From Actinomadura syzygii (GTDB lineage: Bacteria > Actinomycetota > Actinomycetes > Streptosporangiales > Streptosporangiaceae), in assembly GCF_008085905.1 (NCBI RefSeq), contig NZ_VSFF01000002.1:620001-684000 (forward strand): DNA of 64,000 nucleotides. The letters are read 5' to 3'. Each line of letters begins with the position of its first letter. Position 1 is the first letter of the stretch. The position numbers were made by a program, and so were the translations under genes. Of this stretch, positions 1 to 8,381 are shown one piece after another. The notes beneath the pieces were generated by a model. That model saw nothing but the letters and a program-made list of their open reading frames with translations. It was not told the origin of the DNA and ran no database searches.

Positions 1-933
1 CTCGCGGCCGACCTTCAGGGAGACCATGATCTCCTTGAGCTTGCGGGTGACCGACCGCTCCTTGCCGATGCCGCCGTAGTAGTTGCGGACCATCTGCTGC
101 GTGATCGTCGACCCGCCCTGGAGCTGCGAACCCGTCACCGTCGACCAGAGCGCCCGCGAGGTGCCCGAGACCGACACGCCCGGGTCGTCGTAGAAGCTGC
201 GGTTCTCCGCGGCGATCACCGCGTCCCGGGTGCTCTTCGGGATCTTGTCGAGCTTGACCGACTCGCGGTTGACGCCGGTCTTCGCGATCTGCGTCTTGCC
301 GTCGGAGTAGTAGAACGTCGGGCCCTGCGCGACCGCCTGCTCCTGCGGCGACGGGACGGGCGTGAGCAGGTACGCGATCGCGAACGCGCCGATGAAGAAG
401 GCGATGAGGCCGAGCAGGGTGAACAGCGTCCGGCGGAGGAAGCGGCGCTTGCGGCTGCGCGGTTTGCGTGGCTTGCGCGGCCCCTTGCCGCCCGGGCCGC
501 CGGGGCCTTCCGGGCCGCCACGTCCGCCGCCCGGGCCGTGCCCGGGCGGTTCTCCTGGGGTGGACGAGGCGGAAGACATGATCCTGGTATCTCCGTTCGG
601 GGACGTCTCGACACGCGCGGCGCCCTCGTCGCCGGACGCCCGTCCCGCGGGCGGGCCGTCGTGGACGGCGTTATCGCCGTCCGCATCGACGTCGGTGGAA
701 TCGCCGTCACCCCCGGCGGAGGCGTCCTCCGTGGGCGTCTTGTCGCCGTTCCGAGATATGTCGGCCTGGTCCGGGAATTCCGGGTCATGGGCGGTTTCTT
801 CGGTGGGCGCGGTCAGCGTGGCGGGCGGGCCGCCGTCCCGTCCGACCTGCGGCGCCGCCTCGGCGCCCGGCCGGTCGGTTTCGGCGGGAGCGGTGTCCTC
901 CGTGCCCTCCGCACCCTTTTCTGCGTTGCTCAC
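1..933 (-). CDS. Penicillin-binding protein, GT51 transglycosylase (N-terminal part, runs off the window)
   Basis: Bifunctional class A PBPs polymerise lipid II glycan strands outside the membrane. On the minus strand the reading frame gives a proline/glycine-rich acidic N-terminus, a basic stretch (about residues 105-125), one membrane segment (LFTLLGLIAFFIGAFAIAYL) and then the GT51 block: 'AAENRSFYDDPG' with the catalytic Glu, followed by 'LQGGSTITQQMVRNYY' and the lysine-rich 'RKLKEIM'. The transpeptidase half would lie beyond base 1. Two starts are possible: GTG at 933, preceded by a G-rich stretch, or ATG at 579. The frame is open throughout, so I give the longer form; the 118 extra residues are low-complexity and acidic. 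The next gene upstream (FKBP) is on the same strand but separated by a strong hairpin. Confidence 0.93.
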   Translation of the reverse strand, partial: MSNAEKGAEGTEDTAPAETDRPGAEAAPQVGRDGGPPATLTAPTEETAHDPEFPDQADISRNGDKTPTEDASAGGDGDSTDVDADGDNAVHDGPPAGRASGDEGAARVETSPNGDTRIMSSASSTPGEPPGHGPGGGRGGPEGPGGPGGKGPRKPRKPRSRKRRFLRRTLFTLLGLIAFFIGAFAIAYLLTPVPSPQEQAVAQGPTFYYSDGKTQIAKTGVNRESVKLDKIPKSTRDAVIAAENRSFYDDPGVSVSGTSRALWSTVTGSQLQGGSTITQQMVRNYYGGIGKERSVTRKLKEIMVSLKVGRE

Positions 934-1092
934 AAGCCCCCCGTGATTAATGCGTGACCGACGATACCTGAGGGGATCAGTGGGATGAGCCGCCCGTGAA
1001 CCTTCCCATGGCCTCCCATTAGGAGGACGGGCAATGCGGCGTCCCGGTTGTCGTGACGGACGTCGCATCGCCGGAATCCCCTGGAACGCCGA

Positions 1093-1121
1093 ACGGCGGG
1101 GACCCGCCGGGTCCCCGCCGT
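1093..1121 (-). terminator. Strong hairpin after the FKBP gene
   Basis: A perfect 12-bp inverted repeat (1093-1104 with 1110-1121, 5-nt loop) lies 45 bases past the stop of the minus-strand FKBP gene and before the PBP start. There is no clear U-run, which is common for actinobacterial terminators. Confidence 0.65.
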
Positions 1122-1166
1122 CCTGTGGCCGCGCGGCGGTCTCGTGTCACCGCCGGGCCGTACGGC

Positions 1167-2315
1167 TCACTTCTTGAGCTTGGCGAGAATGTCCACCACG
1201 AAGACGAGGGTGTCGGTGCCCTTGATCGCGGGCGGGCTGCCCTTCTTGCCGTAGCCGTCCTCCGGCGGGACGACGAGCAGCACCCGGCTGCCGACCTTCG
1301 CTCCGGTCAGGCCCTTGTCGAAGCCGGGGATGGTGCCCCCGGTGCCGATCGGGAACTTGGCGGGGGAGCCGCCGGCCTTGAAGCTGGAGTCGAACTCCTT
1401 GCCGGTGTTCCAGATCGTGCCCTGGTAGTTGACGATCGCCTCGTCGCCCTTGGCGAGCGCCGGGCCCGTCCCCTCGACGAGGGTCTTGATCTGGAGCTTG
1501 TCCGGGGCCTTCTTGTCGGGGACCGTCACCTTCGGGGCCTTGCCGGCGCCCTTGTCCTCGACCTTCGGCAGGCTCTTGTCGTCGAGCGGCTTCGCCGTCC
1601 CCTGCGGGCCGGGGTTCTTGTGGAGGACCGCCTGGACGTCCACCACGAACACCACCCAGTCGGTCTTGGTCAGCCCGAGCTGCGTGCCCTGTTCGCCGAA
1701 GCCCTGCGACGGCGGGATCTGCAGCACCACCCGGCTGCCGGACTTCTGGCCGATCATCCCCTGGTCGAAGCCCTTGATGCCGCTCTTGCCGACGGTGAGC
1801 GGCTGCGTCCCCTGGCCCTGCGCCTCCTGCTTGTAGGACGACCCGAGCTGCTTGCTCTTGCTCTTCTTGGAGCTGTCGTCCTCGTCCTTGTCCTTGGACC
1901 ACTGGTAGAAGACGTACTTGACGTAGAGCGTGTCGCCGTCCGCGATGGGGGTGCCGTCGCCCGCGATGGGCGCGGTGACCTTGCGACCGCCCTCGGGAGA
2001 CAGGTCGGTCGGGATCTTGACCTTCGGCTCGGCCGCGAACTTCCCGGTCACCTCGATCTTGGGACCGGGGCGGTTGACCCACCAGACGACGACACCGGCG
2101 ATCGCCACCGCGACGGCCACCAGCCCGGCGATGACGGCGATGCGCCGCTTCCGGGCCTGCTTGGCGGTGAGCCCCGACGGACGGTTCAGCCCGCTGCCGC
2201 GCCCGGCGCTGATGCCGTGCGGCGTGAACTGCGGGCTGCGGATGCTCTTGGCGTTCGGTATCGCCGACTTCGCCTTGATCGCCGGCTTGCCCCCGGGCTT
2301 GTCATCCTCGGACAT
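1167..2315 (-). CDS. Membrane-anchored tandem FKBP-type peptidyl-prolyl isomerase
   Basis: This 382-residue protein should speed cis-trans isomerisation of prolyl bonds in exported proteins. A basic cytosolic N-terminus of about 55 residues precedes one membrane segment (IAVIAGLVAVAVAIAGVVVWW, about 59-80), then two FKBP domains (about 115-235 and 275-382). Both carry the family signatures: 'GIKGFDQGMIGQKSGSRVVLQIP' split around the first active site and 'IPGFDKGLTGAKVGSRVLLVVP' in the second, each with a following 'GYG/GFG' loop and 'LVFVVD' strand. A lysine-rich linker joins them. The double-FKBP form is usual in actinomycetes. Its position beside a PBP gene fits a cell-envelope folding role, which is inference. 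Confidence 0.92.
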   Translation of the reverse strand: MSEDDKPGGKPAIKAKSAIPNAKSIRSPQFTPHGISAGRGSGLNRPSGLTAKQARKRRIAVIAGLVAVAVAIAGVVVWWVNRPGPKIEVTGKFAAEPKVKIPTDLSPEGGRKVTAPIAGDGTPIADGDTLYVKYVFYQWSKDKDEDDSSKKSKSKQLGSSYKQEAQGQGTQPLTVGKSGIKGFDQGMIGQKSGSRVVLQIPPSQGFGEQGTQLGLTKTDWVVFVVDVQAVLHKNPGPQGTAKPLDDKSLPKVEDKGAGKAPKVTVPDKKAPDKLQIKTLVEGTGPALAKGDEAIVNYQGTIWNTGKEFDSSFKAGGSPAKFPIGTGGTIPGFDKGLTGAKVGSRVLLVVPPEDGYGKKGSPPAIKGTDTLVFVVDILAKLKK

Positions 2316-3212
2316 GGTTCCTCACTCGCTCCGGGTTCGACGACATCAGGAAAGTGCCACCCTGCCAGGGCCGGTCTAAGCCCAGCGTGAAAACCGCGCA
2401 AAGGAGGCCGACCCGCAATCTACCGGCACGCGGAGCCGACACGATACCGCTGTCGGCGCCCTCTCTCACGCCCGCGCGCCCGCGCGAGGTGACAGGCAGG
2501 GATAATGCGCCACACGCCCCGCAACGTCAATTCGATGAAAACCCGCCACACCGCCGCCCAGTGGAACGTTGTGACGCCCCTACTCGGCTGCCGCCCCGGA
2601 CGCTACCCGAAGTTTCCCGGTGAGCCGCCGCACGAGGACCGACCCGCGGACCAGGCCGCCCAACCCCGCCTCGACCAGGCCGAAGTCCCACACGACCGGA
2701 ACCCGCCCGTTTCCGCCGCCCGTCCCACGTCAAGCCACCGGCCTCCACGCTGTCGCCCCAACACCAACGAGGCCCGACCTATATACCTATGGGAACCACG
2801 AGCACCTTCAGGCTGACTTCACCCAGCACGACGCGAGCCCCGCTCGATGGACGGGGCCTCATCCGTTCGGCGACTCGACGTAGCCCAGACGATGGACGCT
2901 GCGGGCGGTGGAGATGGGCGCTCCCTGAAAGCAAAGTTGATCGCAGGCGTCGGCCGAACAGCGGAAACAGCGGACCCTTCGAATCACTCTCTCTGAGGCG
3001 TAAATGGTGCCGCTCTTGAGCGCGTCGCTTCCAAGCCGGAGAGCATCGTCCACCTGCGCCCGCGTCATGATCCTGCTCCCCGCCTGCCGCACTGCGGCGG
3101 CCACCTCAAGCATGTTCCGGAGCCCGGTGCGGAGCGGCGGCCGTTCACGGGCGCGTCCAGGTGACTTCGCCGTGCATCCTGATCAAGGTTGGTCCGCGCT
3201 CGTGAAGCTGTG
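2316..3212. other. Mostly empty 0.9-kb intergenic region
   Basis: Between the FKBP gene and the DNA methyltransferase. The bases from about 2390 to 2780 have no convincing coding frame in either direction. The right half carries only a weak short minus-strand frame (2859-3113), listed separately. Base composition around 2760-3200 is visibly less GC-rich than the flanking housekeeping genes, which matches the adjacent methyltransferase and suggests the edge of acquired DNA. Confidence 0.5.
2859..3113 (-). CDS. Small hypothetical protein (doubtful)
   Basis: An 84-residue frame starting ATG at 3113. The first half ('TRAQVDDALRLGSDALKSG') looks like helical protein sequence, the second half is cysteine- and arginine-rich without a recognisable fold. 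The ribosome-binding site is poor. It may be a fragment of a broken gene next to the acquired methyltransferase, or not coding at all. Confidence 0.2.
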   Translation of the reverse strand: MLEVAAAVRQAGSRIMTRAQVDDALRLGSDALKSGTIYASERVIRRVRCFRCSADACDQLCFQGAPISTARSVHRLGYVESPNG

Positions 3213-4481
3213 TTACGGACGTCTTCCGGTTACGTCGTACTCGTAGAGCGCCTTGTTGCTGTTTCGCTTCCGGATGGTTGTTACGGTGACGTCGGTGAAG
3301 CCTACTTCGCGCATCATTGTGGCGTACCACTGCTCGGCTGGAACCAGGTGGCCGTAGAAGGTGGAGTTTCCTACGATGTAGGACGCTTGGCCGCCGTTCT
3401 TGATGTGCTTGAACGCGACTTCGAAGTGTGAGCGCATGTCGTGGAAGTACTTGGCTACGTAGGTGCTGAGCAAGGGGCCGTTCTTGCCGCCGTCTCTTTC
3501 GATCAGTGCGCGTACTTCTTTCATTTCGCTGTCGATCGGCAGTGTGTCGGCGTCGGGTGACCAGTCGTTGAGGCGGGAGGTGGCGATGCCCCATGTCCCG
3601 CCAATCGCCTTCCAGTCCAGTTCTCCGGCGTCGCTGGTTTGGTCTAGGAATCTCAGCCAGTACATGTAGGGGCGGAGTTCGCGAATGTAGGACATGCGAT
3701 TGACGTAGGGCGGAGAGGTGAGCAGTAGGTCGCACGGCTTTAGGGACTGCGGGGAACCCATGGCGCGGGAGTCGCTGAGGACCACGGTGCCGGAGCCCGG
3801 AAGGTCGACCGCCGCGTTGGCGAGGATGTCGCGAGCCTCTTTTTGGAAGTACAGGGCCGTTGCGGGGGCGTGGTCTGCGGCGAGCGGAGCCTCGGACTCG
3901 TCGATCTTCTTGAAGGACATGCTCTGGTGGTTGAAGGCCGCGTTGCTCGTGCCGATCACCGTCCGGCAGAACGCCAGGTCTAGAAGGTCGCGTCCTTCTT
4001 GGGGGATCTCTGTCAGGTCGAGGGCGTGGCGGAGGGCCTTTAGGCCCTTCAGTGTGCTTGCTTGCCACCAGCGTTCGATTTTATGCAGCCTTGGTTCCCA
4101 CAGGTCGTCCGCAGTGGCGACCAGGTCGTTGAAGTCTGCGTGGATATTGGCCAAGGCTTCGGTGGCTGCGGCGAGCACTTCCTTGGAGTAGTGGCGGACC
4201 TTGGTGTTGCCGAGCCATACCAGGAATGGGTTCACGTCTAGGGACTGTCCGGTGCACCCGTGTTCCACGGCGGCGAGTGTGGTTGTGCCTGTGCCGGAAA
4301 AGGGGTCTGAGACGACCGCGTCGGGAGGCAGTTCCTGCACACGGTCTCTGACCAGGCGAACCGAATAGGCGGGTGTGAGTCGCAGCCAGCCGTGCCGACC
4401 GACGCCCATGTTCGCCTTGTGGGTGAGATGGGCGTTCCGCCGCTGGAGTTCGCGCTGCTCGGTCATGCCGGTACTACCCAT
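3213..4481 (-). CDS. Solitary DNA methyltransferase (SPPY type, probably N4-cytosine or N6-adenine)
   Basis: 422 residues. It has the SAM-binding motif I 'SDPFSGTGTTTLAAVEHG' at about residues 58-75 and the catalytic motif IV 'LLLTSPPYVNRMSY' at about 255-268, so the order is FxG region first, catalytic motif second. S/T-SPPY is typical of amino-methyltransferases, often N4-cytosine; the exact target cannot be read. No restriction endonuclease gene lies beside it. The start at 4481 has AGGA just upstream; MTEQ at 4466 is an alternative. Codons ending in A or T are much more frequent than in neighbouring genes, a sign of horizontal transfer. Could be an orphan epigenetic enzyme, a remnant of a restriction system or a phage-derived protective methylase. 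Confidence 0.85.
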   Translation of the reverse strand: MGSTGMTEQRELQRRNAHLTHKANMGVGRHGWLRLTPAYSVRLVRDRVQELPPDAVVSDPFSGTGTTTLAAVEHGCTGQSLDVNPFLVWLGNTKVRHYSKEVLAAATEALANIHADFNDLVATADDLWEPRLHKIERWWQASTLKGLKALRHALDLTEIPQEGRDLLDLAFCRTVIGTSNAAFNHQSMSFKKIDESEAPLAADHAPATALYFQKEARDILANAAVDLPGSGTVVLSDSRAMGSPQSLKPCDLLLTSPPYVNRMSYIRELRPYMYWLRFLDQTSDAGELDWKAIGGTWGIATSRLNDWSPDADTLPIDSEMKEVRALIERDGGKNGPLLSTYVAKYFHDMRSHFEVAFKHIKNGGQASYIVGNSTFYGHLVPAEQWYATMMREVGFTDVTVTTIRKRNSNKALYEYDVTGRRP

Positions 4482-4507
4482 TTCCTATCTTGTCCCTAGT
4501 CTGGGTG

Positions 4508-5122
4508 CTAGGTGCGGTGGGCGAGGAGGCGGCGTTTGCCGGTGGTGTCGTCGTCGCTTTCGTGGAGGACGGTGAAGGCGTCCGGCAAGAGGGAGGCGGG
4601 TTCGGCAGGGGCCAGGCACCATTCGGGCGGTAGGTGCGGGCGGTTGCGGCGGGCGGCTTGCGTGAAAGCCTCCCAGGCTAGTGCGCCGCCGTCGGCGACG
4701 GCTCGGGCCGCGTGGAAGAAGACCGTGCGGTCCCAGAAGCCGGTGCACAGGACGAGCGCGTAGCTCTCGGGACGCGGGCGCCACCGGCTCAGGTCGTCCT
4801 GGACGAGTGTGATCAGCGAATCGAGCCCGCGTTGCCGCGCCTCCGCCCCGAGGCGCTCCAGGGCGACCTCGGAGATGTCCACGGCGGTGACGCGCCGCCC
4901 GCGCGCGGCGGCGTACACGGCGCTGCCGGACGGCCCGGACGCGATGTCGAGCACCTCGCCGTCCGGCAGCGCCAGGGTGAGCGCCCGCTCCGCCAGCGGA
5001 TGCGGCGGCGACATCGCGGGCGCCTCACCGTACTTGGCGTTCCAGCGGAGCCTGTCCGGGTGCTCGGACAGGCCGCCGCTGGAACCGTCGCTCTCCGAAA
5101 AGTCGTCGGATCGGTCGTCCAT
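4508..5122 (-). CDS. Class I SAM-dependent methyltransferase, TehB-like
   Basis: 204 residues with the standard Rossmann SAM site 'VLDIASGPSGSAVYAAARG' (about 56-74), the acidic 'VTAVDIS' at the end of strand 2, and 'LVLCTGFWDR' in place of the catalytic DNA-methylase motif. This is the layout of small-molecule methyltransferases of the TehB/thiopurine type rather than DNA methylases. Substrate unknown. It sits 26 bases after the DNA methyltransferase start side and 22 bases past the next methyltransferase, all on the minus strand, but composition is normal for the genome, so it is probably not part of the acquired segment. Confidence 0.8.
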   Translation of the reverse strand: MDDRSDDFSESDGSSGGLSEHPDRLRWNAKYGEAPAMSPPHPLAERALTLALPDGEVLDIASGPSGSAVYAAARGRRVTAVDISEVALERLGAEARQRGLDSLITLVQDDLSRWRPRPESYALVLCTGFWDRTVFFHAARAVADGGALAWEAFTQAARRNRPHLPPEWCLAPAEPASLLPDAFTVLHESDDDTTGKRRLLAHRT

Positions 5123-5144
5123 GCGGGCGACTCTACGTGAACGC

Positions 5145-5924
5145 CTATCTGCGTTCCGCGATGAGCAGCATGAACATCGCGGTCGGGAAGCCCTCGCGCC
5201 ACCACGGGTCGTCGCGCATCATCCCCTCGGAGGGATGCGGTTCGCGGAGGTCGGCGATGACGAAACCGGTGTCTCGGAGCGTTCCAGCGTAGAACTCCAA
5301 TGGCCGGAGCCACGACGTGACCTCGGCCGGCGACTCCAGGCCGTCCACCAGGAACCGCTGGTCGATCCCGCGCGAGGAGAAGTACTGCGCCGCGGGGACG
5401 CTCTGCGCCGACCCCCGCTCGGAGTGCTCCACGTAGAAGCACGGGTGCAGGGTCAGCAGGACGAGCCGCCCGCCGCTCTTCAGGACCCGGCCGATCTCGC
5501 GCAGCGCGTCCGTCGGGTCCGGCAGGTGGCTGAACAGGTGGTTGCAGACGACCAGGTCGAACGTCCCGTCCTCGAACGGCAGGTCGTCGACGGTGGCGCG
5601 GGCGAACCGCGCCTTGCCCTCGGGCGAGGGATGGTCGGACGCCGCGTCGATCAGGCTCTGGCAGGCGTCGACGCCGTCGACGTCCGCGCCGAGCCCGGTG
5701 AGCGTCCGGGAGAGGTAGCCCTCGCCGCAGCCGGCGTCGAGGACGCGCAGCCCCTCGCAGGACCCGATGGCGTCGAGCACGGCGGCGTCGGTCAGCTCGG
5801 TCCGGTACCGGTCGCGGCGCTCCCTGATGACCTTGACCCAGTAGTCCGCGTTGGCCTCCCATCTCTCCTGCGTCTTTATCGCGATGGCCTGCGCCGTGTC
5901 CTCCACCGGCTCCCCATTCCCCAC
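5145..5924 (-). CDS. Class I SAM-dependent methyltransferase (UbiE/Methyltransf_11 type)
   Basis: 259 residues. SAM-binding 'RVLDAGCGEGYLSRTLTGLG', then 'VDGVDACQ', 'ATVDDLPFEDGTFDLVVCNH' and the post-motif 'REIGRVLKSGGRLVLLTLHP' are textbook for the Methyltransf_11 family. The C-terminal third ('FYAGTLRDTGFVIADLREP') forms the substrate cap. Substrate unknown. The GTG start at 5924 lies 8 bases after the stop of the helix-turn-helix gene, so the two are very likely co-transcribed; a second GTG at 5906 is possible. Confidence 0.85.
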   Translation of the reverse strand: MGNGEPVEDTAQAIAIKTQERWEANADYWVKVIRERRDRYRTELTDAAVLDAIGSCEGLRVLDAGCGEGYLSRTLTGLGADVDGVDACQSLIDAASDHPSPEGKARFARATVDDLPFEDGTFDLVVCNHLFSHLPDPTDALREIGRVLKSGGRLVLLTLHPCFYVEHSERGSAQSVPAAQYFSSRGIDQRFLVDGLESPAEVTSWLRPLEFYAGTLRDTGFVIADLREPHPSEGMMRDDPWWREGFPTAMFMLLIAERR

Positions 5925-5932
5925 ATGCCGGT

Positions 5933-6979
5933 TCAGGCGATGCCCTTGAGCCGCCGAACCAGCGTGTTGCACGTCTGTCTCGTACGTTTGTCCTTGCAAT
6001 CGGCCCCGCGCAGCTCCAGTGCCTGGATCAGCTCGGCGAGCTTGCCGCCGAAGGCGGGGTCGCGTTTCATCGCGAGCGGGATGTACGTCGACACCAGGTA
6101 GTAGAGGTAGGCGTCGTTGTAGGCCACGATCTCGCGCAGTATCTCGACGGCGGTGTTGCGCAGCGACAGGGAGCTCGGGAGTGTGAAGTCGCTGCTGACG
6201 CGGCCGTCTTTGCTGTAGGTCGGGAAGGCCCACTCCTCGACGGCCGCGTACAGCGGCGTCGTGTCGAGTTCCCGGCGGTACTTCTCGGCCAGCTCGAAGT
6301 CGTTGCCGCTGATGAGCTGGCCCATCACGACGCCGCGCATGGTGAAGGCGTTGCCGCGCCCGGCGCCGTCCAGGCCGAGGTCGGCGTCCAGCGGGCCGGT
6401 CACCTTGCTGACCTGGTGCGTGATGACGTTGAGCGCCAGGATGGAATGGAGCGAGTACGCCTTGCGGGTCAGCCGCGGCGCCAGGTCGATGGACGAGTCG
6501 TGAAGGGCCCGCGGGTCGCGCAGGATCCCGCGGCCGGGCTCGGGGGAGTAGAGCGTCTCGAGTGCGCGGTCCTGCTCGCTGCCCCAGAACCGGGCGATGA
6601 AGGACGACGTCTTCTGCGTCGCCTCCCCGCGGACGATGTGCAGCGCCGCCTCGAGCGCGTTCAGCATGAGCTGCTGCGGAAGGGGCGAGTTCTCCAGGGC
6701 GTTCAGGTCGACCGAAAGCCCTTCCTTCCGCAGGTCGCCGACGAGTTCGTCGCGCCTTTTCCGGATGGAGTGCGAGACCGAATACTCGGCGATTCCCGGG
6801 ATGGACGACATCAGGCTCTGCAGTGATCGTCCGCTGACCCGGTCGAGCCATTCGACGTTGTCCCACAGGCGGAACACGGTGCTCTCGTCCAGGCCCGAGA
6901 AGGCCGCCACATCGGACATGTTGAGACCCATGTCCCGAGTGATTTCGGAGAGAGACTTCGGCTCGCCGTCGGCGGTCAT
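5933..6979 (-). CDS. Protein of unknown function with N-terminal helix-turn-helix
   Basis: 348 residues. Residues about 8-45 ('SEITRDMGLNMSDVAAFSGL' then 'DESTVFRLW') look like an Xre-type helix-turn-helix; the remainder is mixed alpha-helical with no motif I recognise ('KRRDELVGDLRKEGLSVDL', 'ALNVITHQVSKVTG'). A start as far up as 7225 is open, but codon quality falls away above 6979, and 6979 has AGGG eight bases upstream, so I choose 6979. Directly coupled to the methyltransferase downstream, which suggests a regulator-enzyme pair. Function not known. Confidence 0.6.
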   Translation of the reverse strand: MTADGEPKSLSEITRDMGLNMSDVAAFSGLDESTVFRLWDNVEWLDRVSGRSLQSLMSSIPGIAEYSVSHSIRKRRDELVGDLRKEGLSVDLNALENSPLPQQLMLNALEAALHIVRGEATQKTSSFIARFWGSEQDRALETLYSPEPGRGILRDPRALHDSSIDLAPRLTRKAYSLHSILALNVITHQVSKVTGPLDADLGLDGAGRGNAFTMRGVVMGQLISGNDFELAEKYRRELDTTPLYAAVEEWAFPTYSKDGRVSSDFTLPSSLSLRNTAVEILREIVAYNDAYLYYLVSTYIPLAMKRDPAFGGKLAELIQALELRGADCKDKRTRQTCNTLVRRLKGIA

Positions 6980-7007
6980 CGCTCGCCCTAGATGTGGCAG
7001 TTGTCGA

Positions 7008-7028
7008 CCCTTCGATCGTAGCGAAGGG
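7008..7028. promoter_or_regulatory. Inverted repeat upstream of the HTH gene, possible operator
   Basis: CCCTTCG (7008-7014) and CGAAGGG (7022-7028) flank a 7-base centre, 29 bases upstream of the chosen start of the helix-turn-helix gene. The position fits an operator for autoregulation. The surrounding 6980-7393 stretch otherwise holds no gene I can support. Confidence 0.35.
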
Positions 7029-7393
7029 CCGGGTGCCACGGGCACGCGGCGGACGGAAGTTTCCGTCCCGTCATCGATCAACGTGAGCATTTCAGAGTCA
7101 CCCGGGGAGTCGGACGGGAGAGCGGGACGGCGAGAGGGCGGCCCGGCGGGGTCGCGGGCGGCGGTGTCGTCCAGGAAGCCCCTGTTCGCCTGGACGATCC
7201 GGCCCGCGCTCGGGCGCCGTCTCACGTGAACACTCGCCCTCGCGGGCCGTCCCCGGACGCCAGATGTCCGCGGACGGGCCGGTCGGGGAGCGTCCCCCGC
7301 TTCGGTCGCGACCGGCGCGCGGCGCCGTCCGCGGGCGCACGTCCCCTGAACAGGGGGCGTCCGCCCGGGACGGTCCCGGCGCCGGCCCGGCCG

Positions 7394-7960
7394 TCACGGC
7401 AACCGCCAGCCGTCCCGGACGCCCACGCCGAACCAGAACGTCGCCGTTCCGTTCCTGCCGCGGTGCGTGCCGAAGTCGGTGGCGAGCGCTTTCATCAGGA
7501 CGAGCCCGCGCCCGTGCACGGGCAGCGGCTCCTCCGCCCCGCGCGGCTGCCCGGGGGCGGCGCCGCCGTCCGTCACCTCGACGCGGACGTACCGGTCGAT
7601 GTGCAGGACGGACAGCGTGATCGTGCCGTCCCGGCGCGGCCGCGCGTGCAGCACCGAGTTGGTCATTGACTCACTGGTCAGCAGTTCGAGGTCGCCGAGC
7701 TCGGCCCGGTCGGCTCCGAAGTGCTGGCCGACGAGTTCGCGGACGTAGGAGCGGGCGAGTCGCACGGCGGCGGGCGTCGCGGCGAGGTCGATCTCGCCGA
7801 TCAGCCGCCCGCACGACTTTCCGTTGTTCCAGGGCGACGGGATCCCCAGCTCCAGCGAGGGGGCGGGTGCCGGGACCAGGACGGGTGTTCCGGACCACGC
7901 GTCAGATGCGTTCATGGCGGCGTCGGCTTCACGTCTCCGTGTCGGGCTGTAAGCGAACAT
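7394..7960 (-). CDS. ATP-binding protein, anti-sigma factor/RsbW-type serine kinase
   Basis: 188 residues from the ATG at 7960, which has GAAGAG three bases upstream. Residues about 50-188 form a HATPase_c domain: N-box 'LLTSESMTNSVLHA', G1 box 'VRVEVTDGG' and G2 'GRGLVLMKALATDFG'. Small single-domain HATPases of this kind in actinomycetes are anti-sigma factors or act with anti-anti-sigma proteins; there is no STAS partner or sigma gene next to it here. The first 45 residues are low-complexity. A start at 7915 (MNAS) is possible and would remove them. Confidence 0.82.
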   Translation of the reverse strand: MFAYSPTRRREADAAMNASDAWSGTPVLVPAPAPSLELGIPSPWNNGKSCGRLIGEIDLAATPAAVRLARSYVRELVGQHFGADRAELGDLELLTSESMTNSVLHARPRRDGTITLSVLHIDRYVRVEVTDGGAAPGQPRGAEEPLPVHGRGLVLMKALATDFGTHRGRNGTATFWFGVGVRDGWRLP

Positions 7961-8381
7961 GTGCTCTTCGGCCAAGTCGAATTCGGACGTGGGAGGAAAA
8001 CAACACACACTCTGACGCACGGCGCGCGGGGGAGTCACCGACGCTTGCGCGCATGCAAGGGCCTTGCCGCATCCTGCGAATCGTCACCGTGTGTCCAAGA
8101 TCCGGCACACGGAGGCGTCGACCGTTCGGCCGGTGCGTTGAGAATCCCATCATTCCGGTAGGATGGGGCAGTTCTGGAACGCGGCAATAGAGGGCGCGGC
8201 GAGCCGCTCGGCGATTTCCTTCGGACGCCCGGCCAGAAATGCTGGAATCCGTCGTCCATCGTCGAAAAAATAGAGGAATTACGGTTTCTCGGGCCCGTTT
8301 CGCTGATTCATGGGCGGCGGCGTCGCCCGGCCGTCCGGTGCGGAGGGTGTTCGCGCAGGTCGGAGGCGCGGCGCCGGGTGG
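7961..8381. other. Intergenic region, no gene seen
   Basis: About 420 bases between the anti-sigma-type gene and the end of the large minus-strand operon. No convincing reading frame or RNA gene. It presumably holds the promoter of the anti-sigma-type gene and the end of the operon transcript. A somewhat AT-richer patch lies near 8260-8285. Confidence 0.4.
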
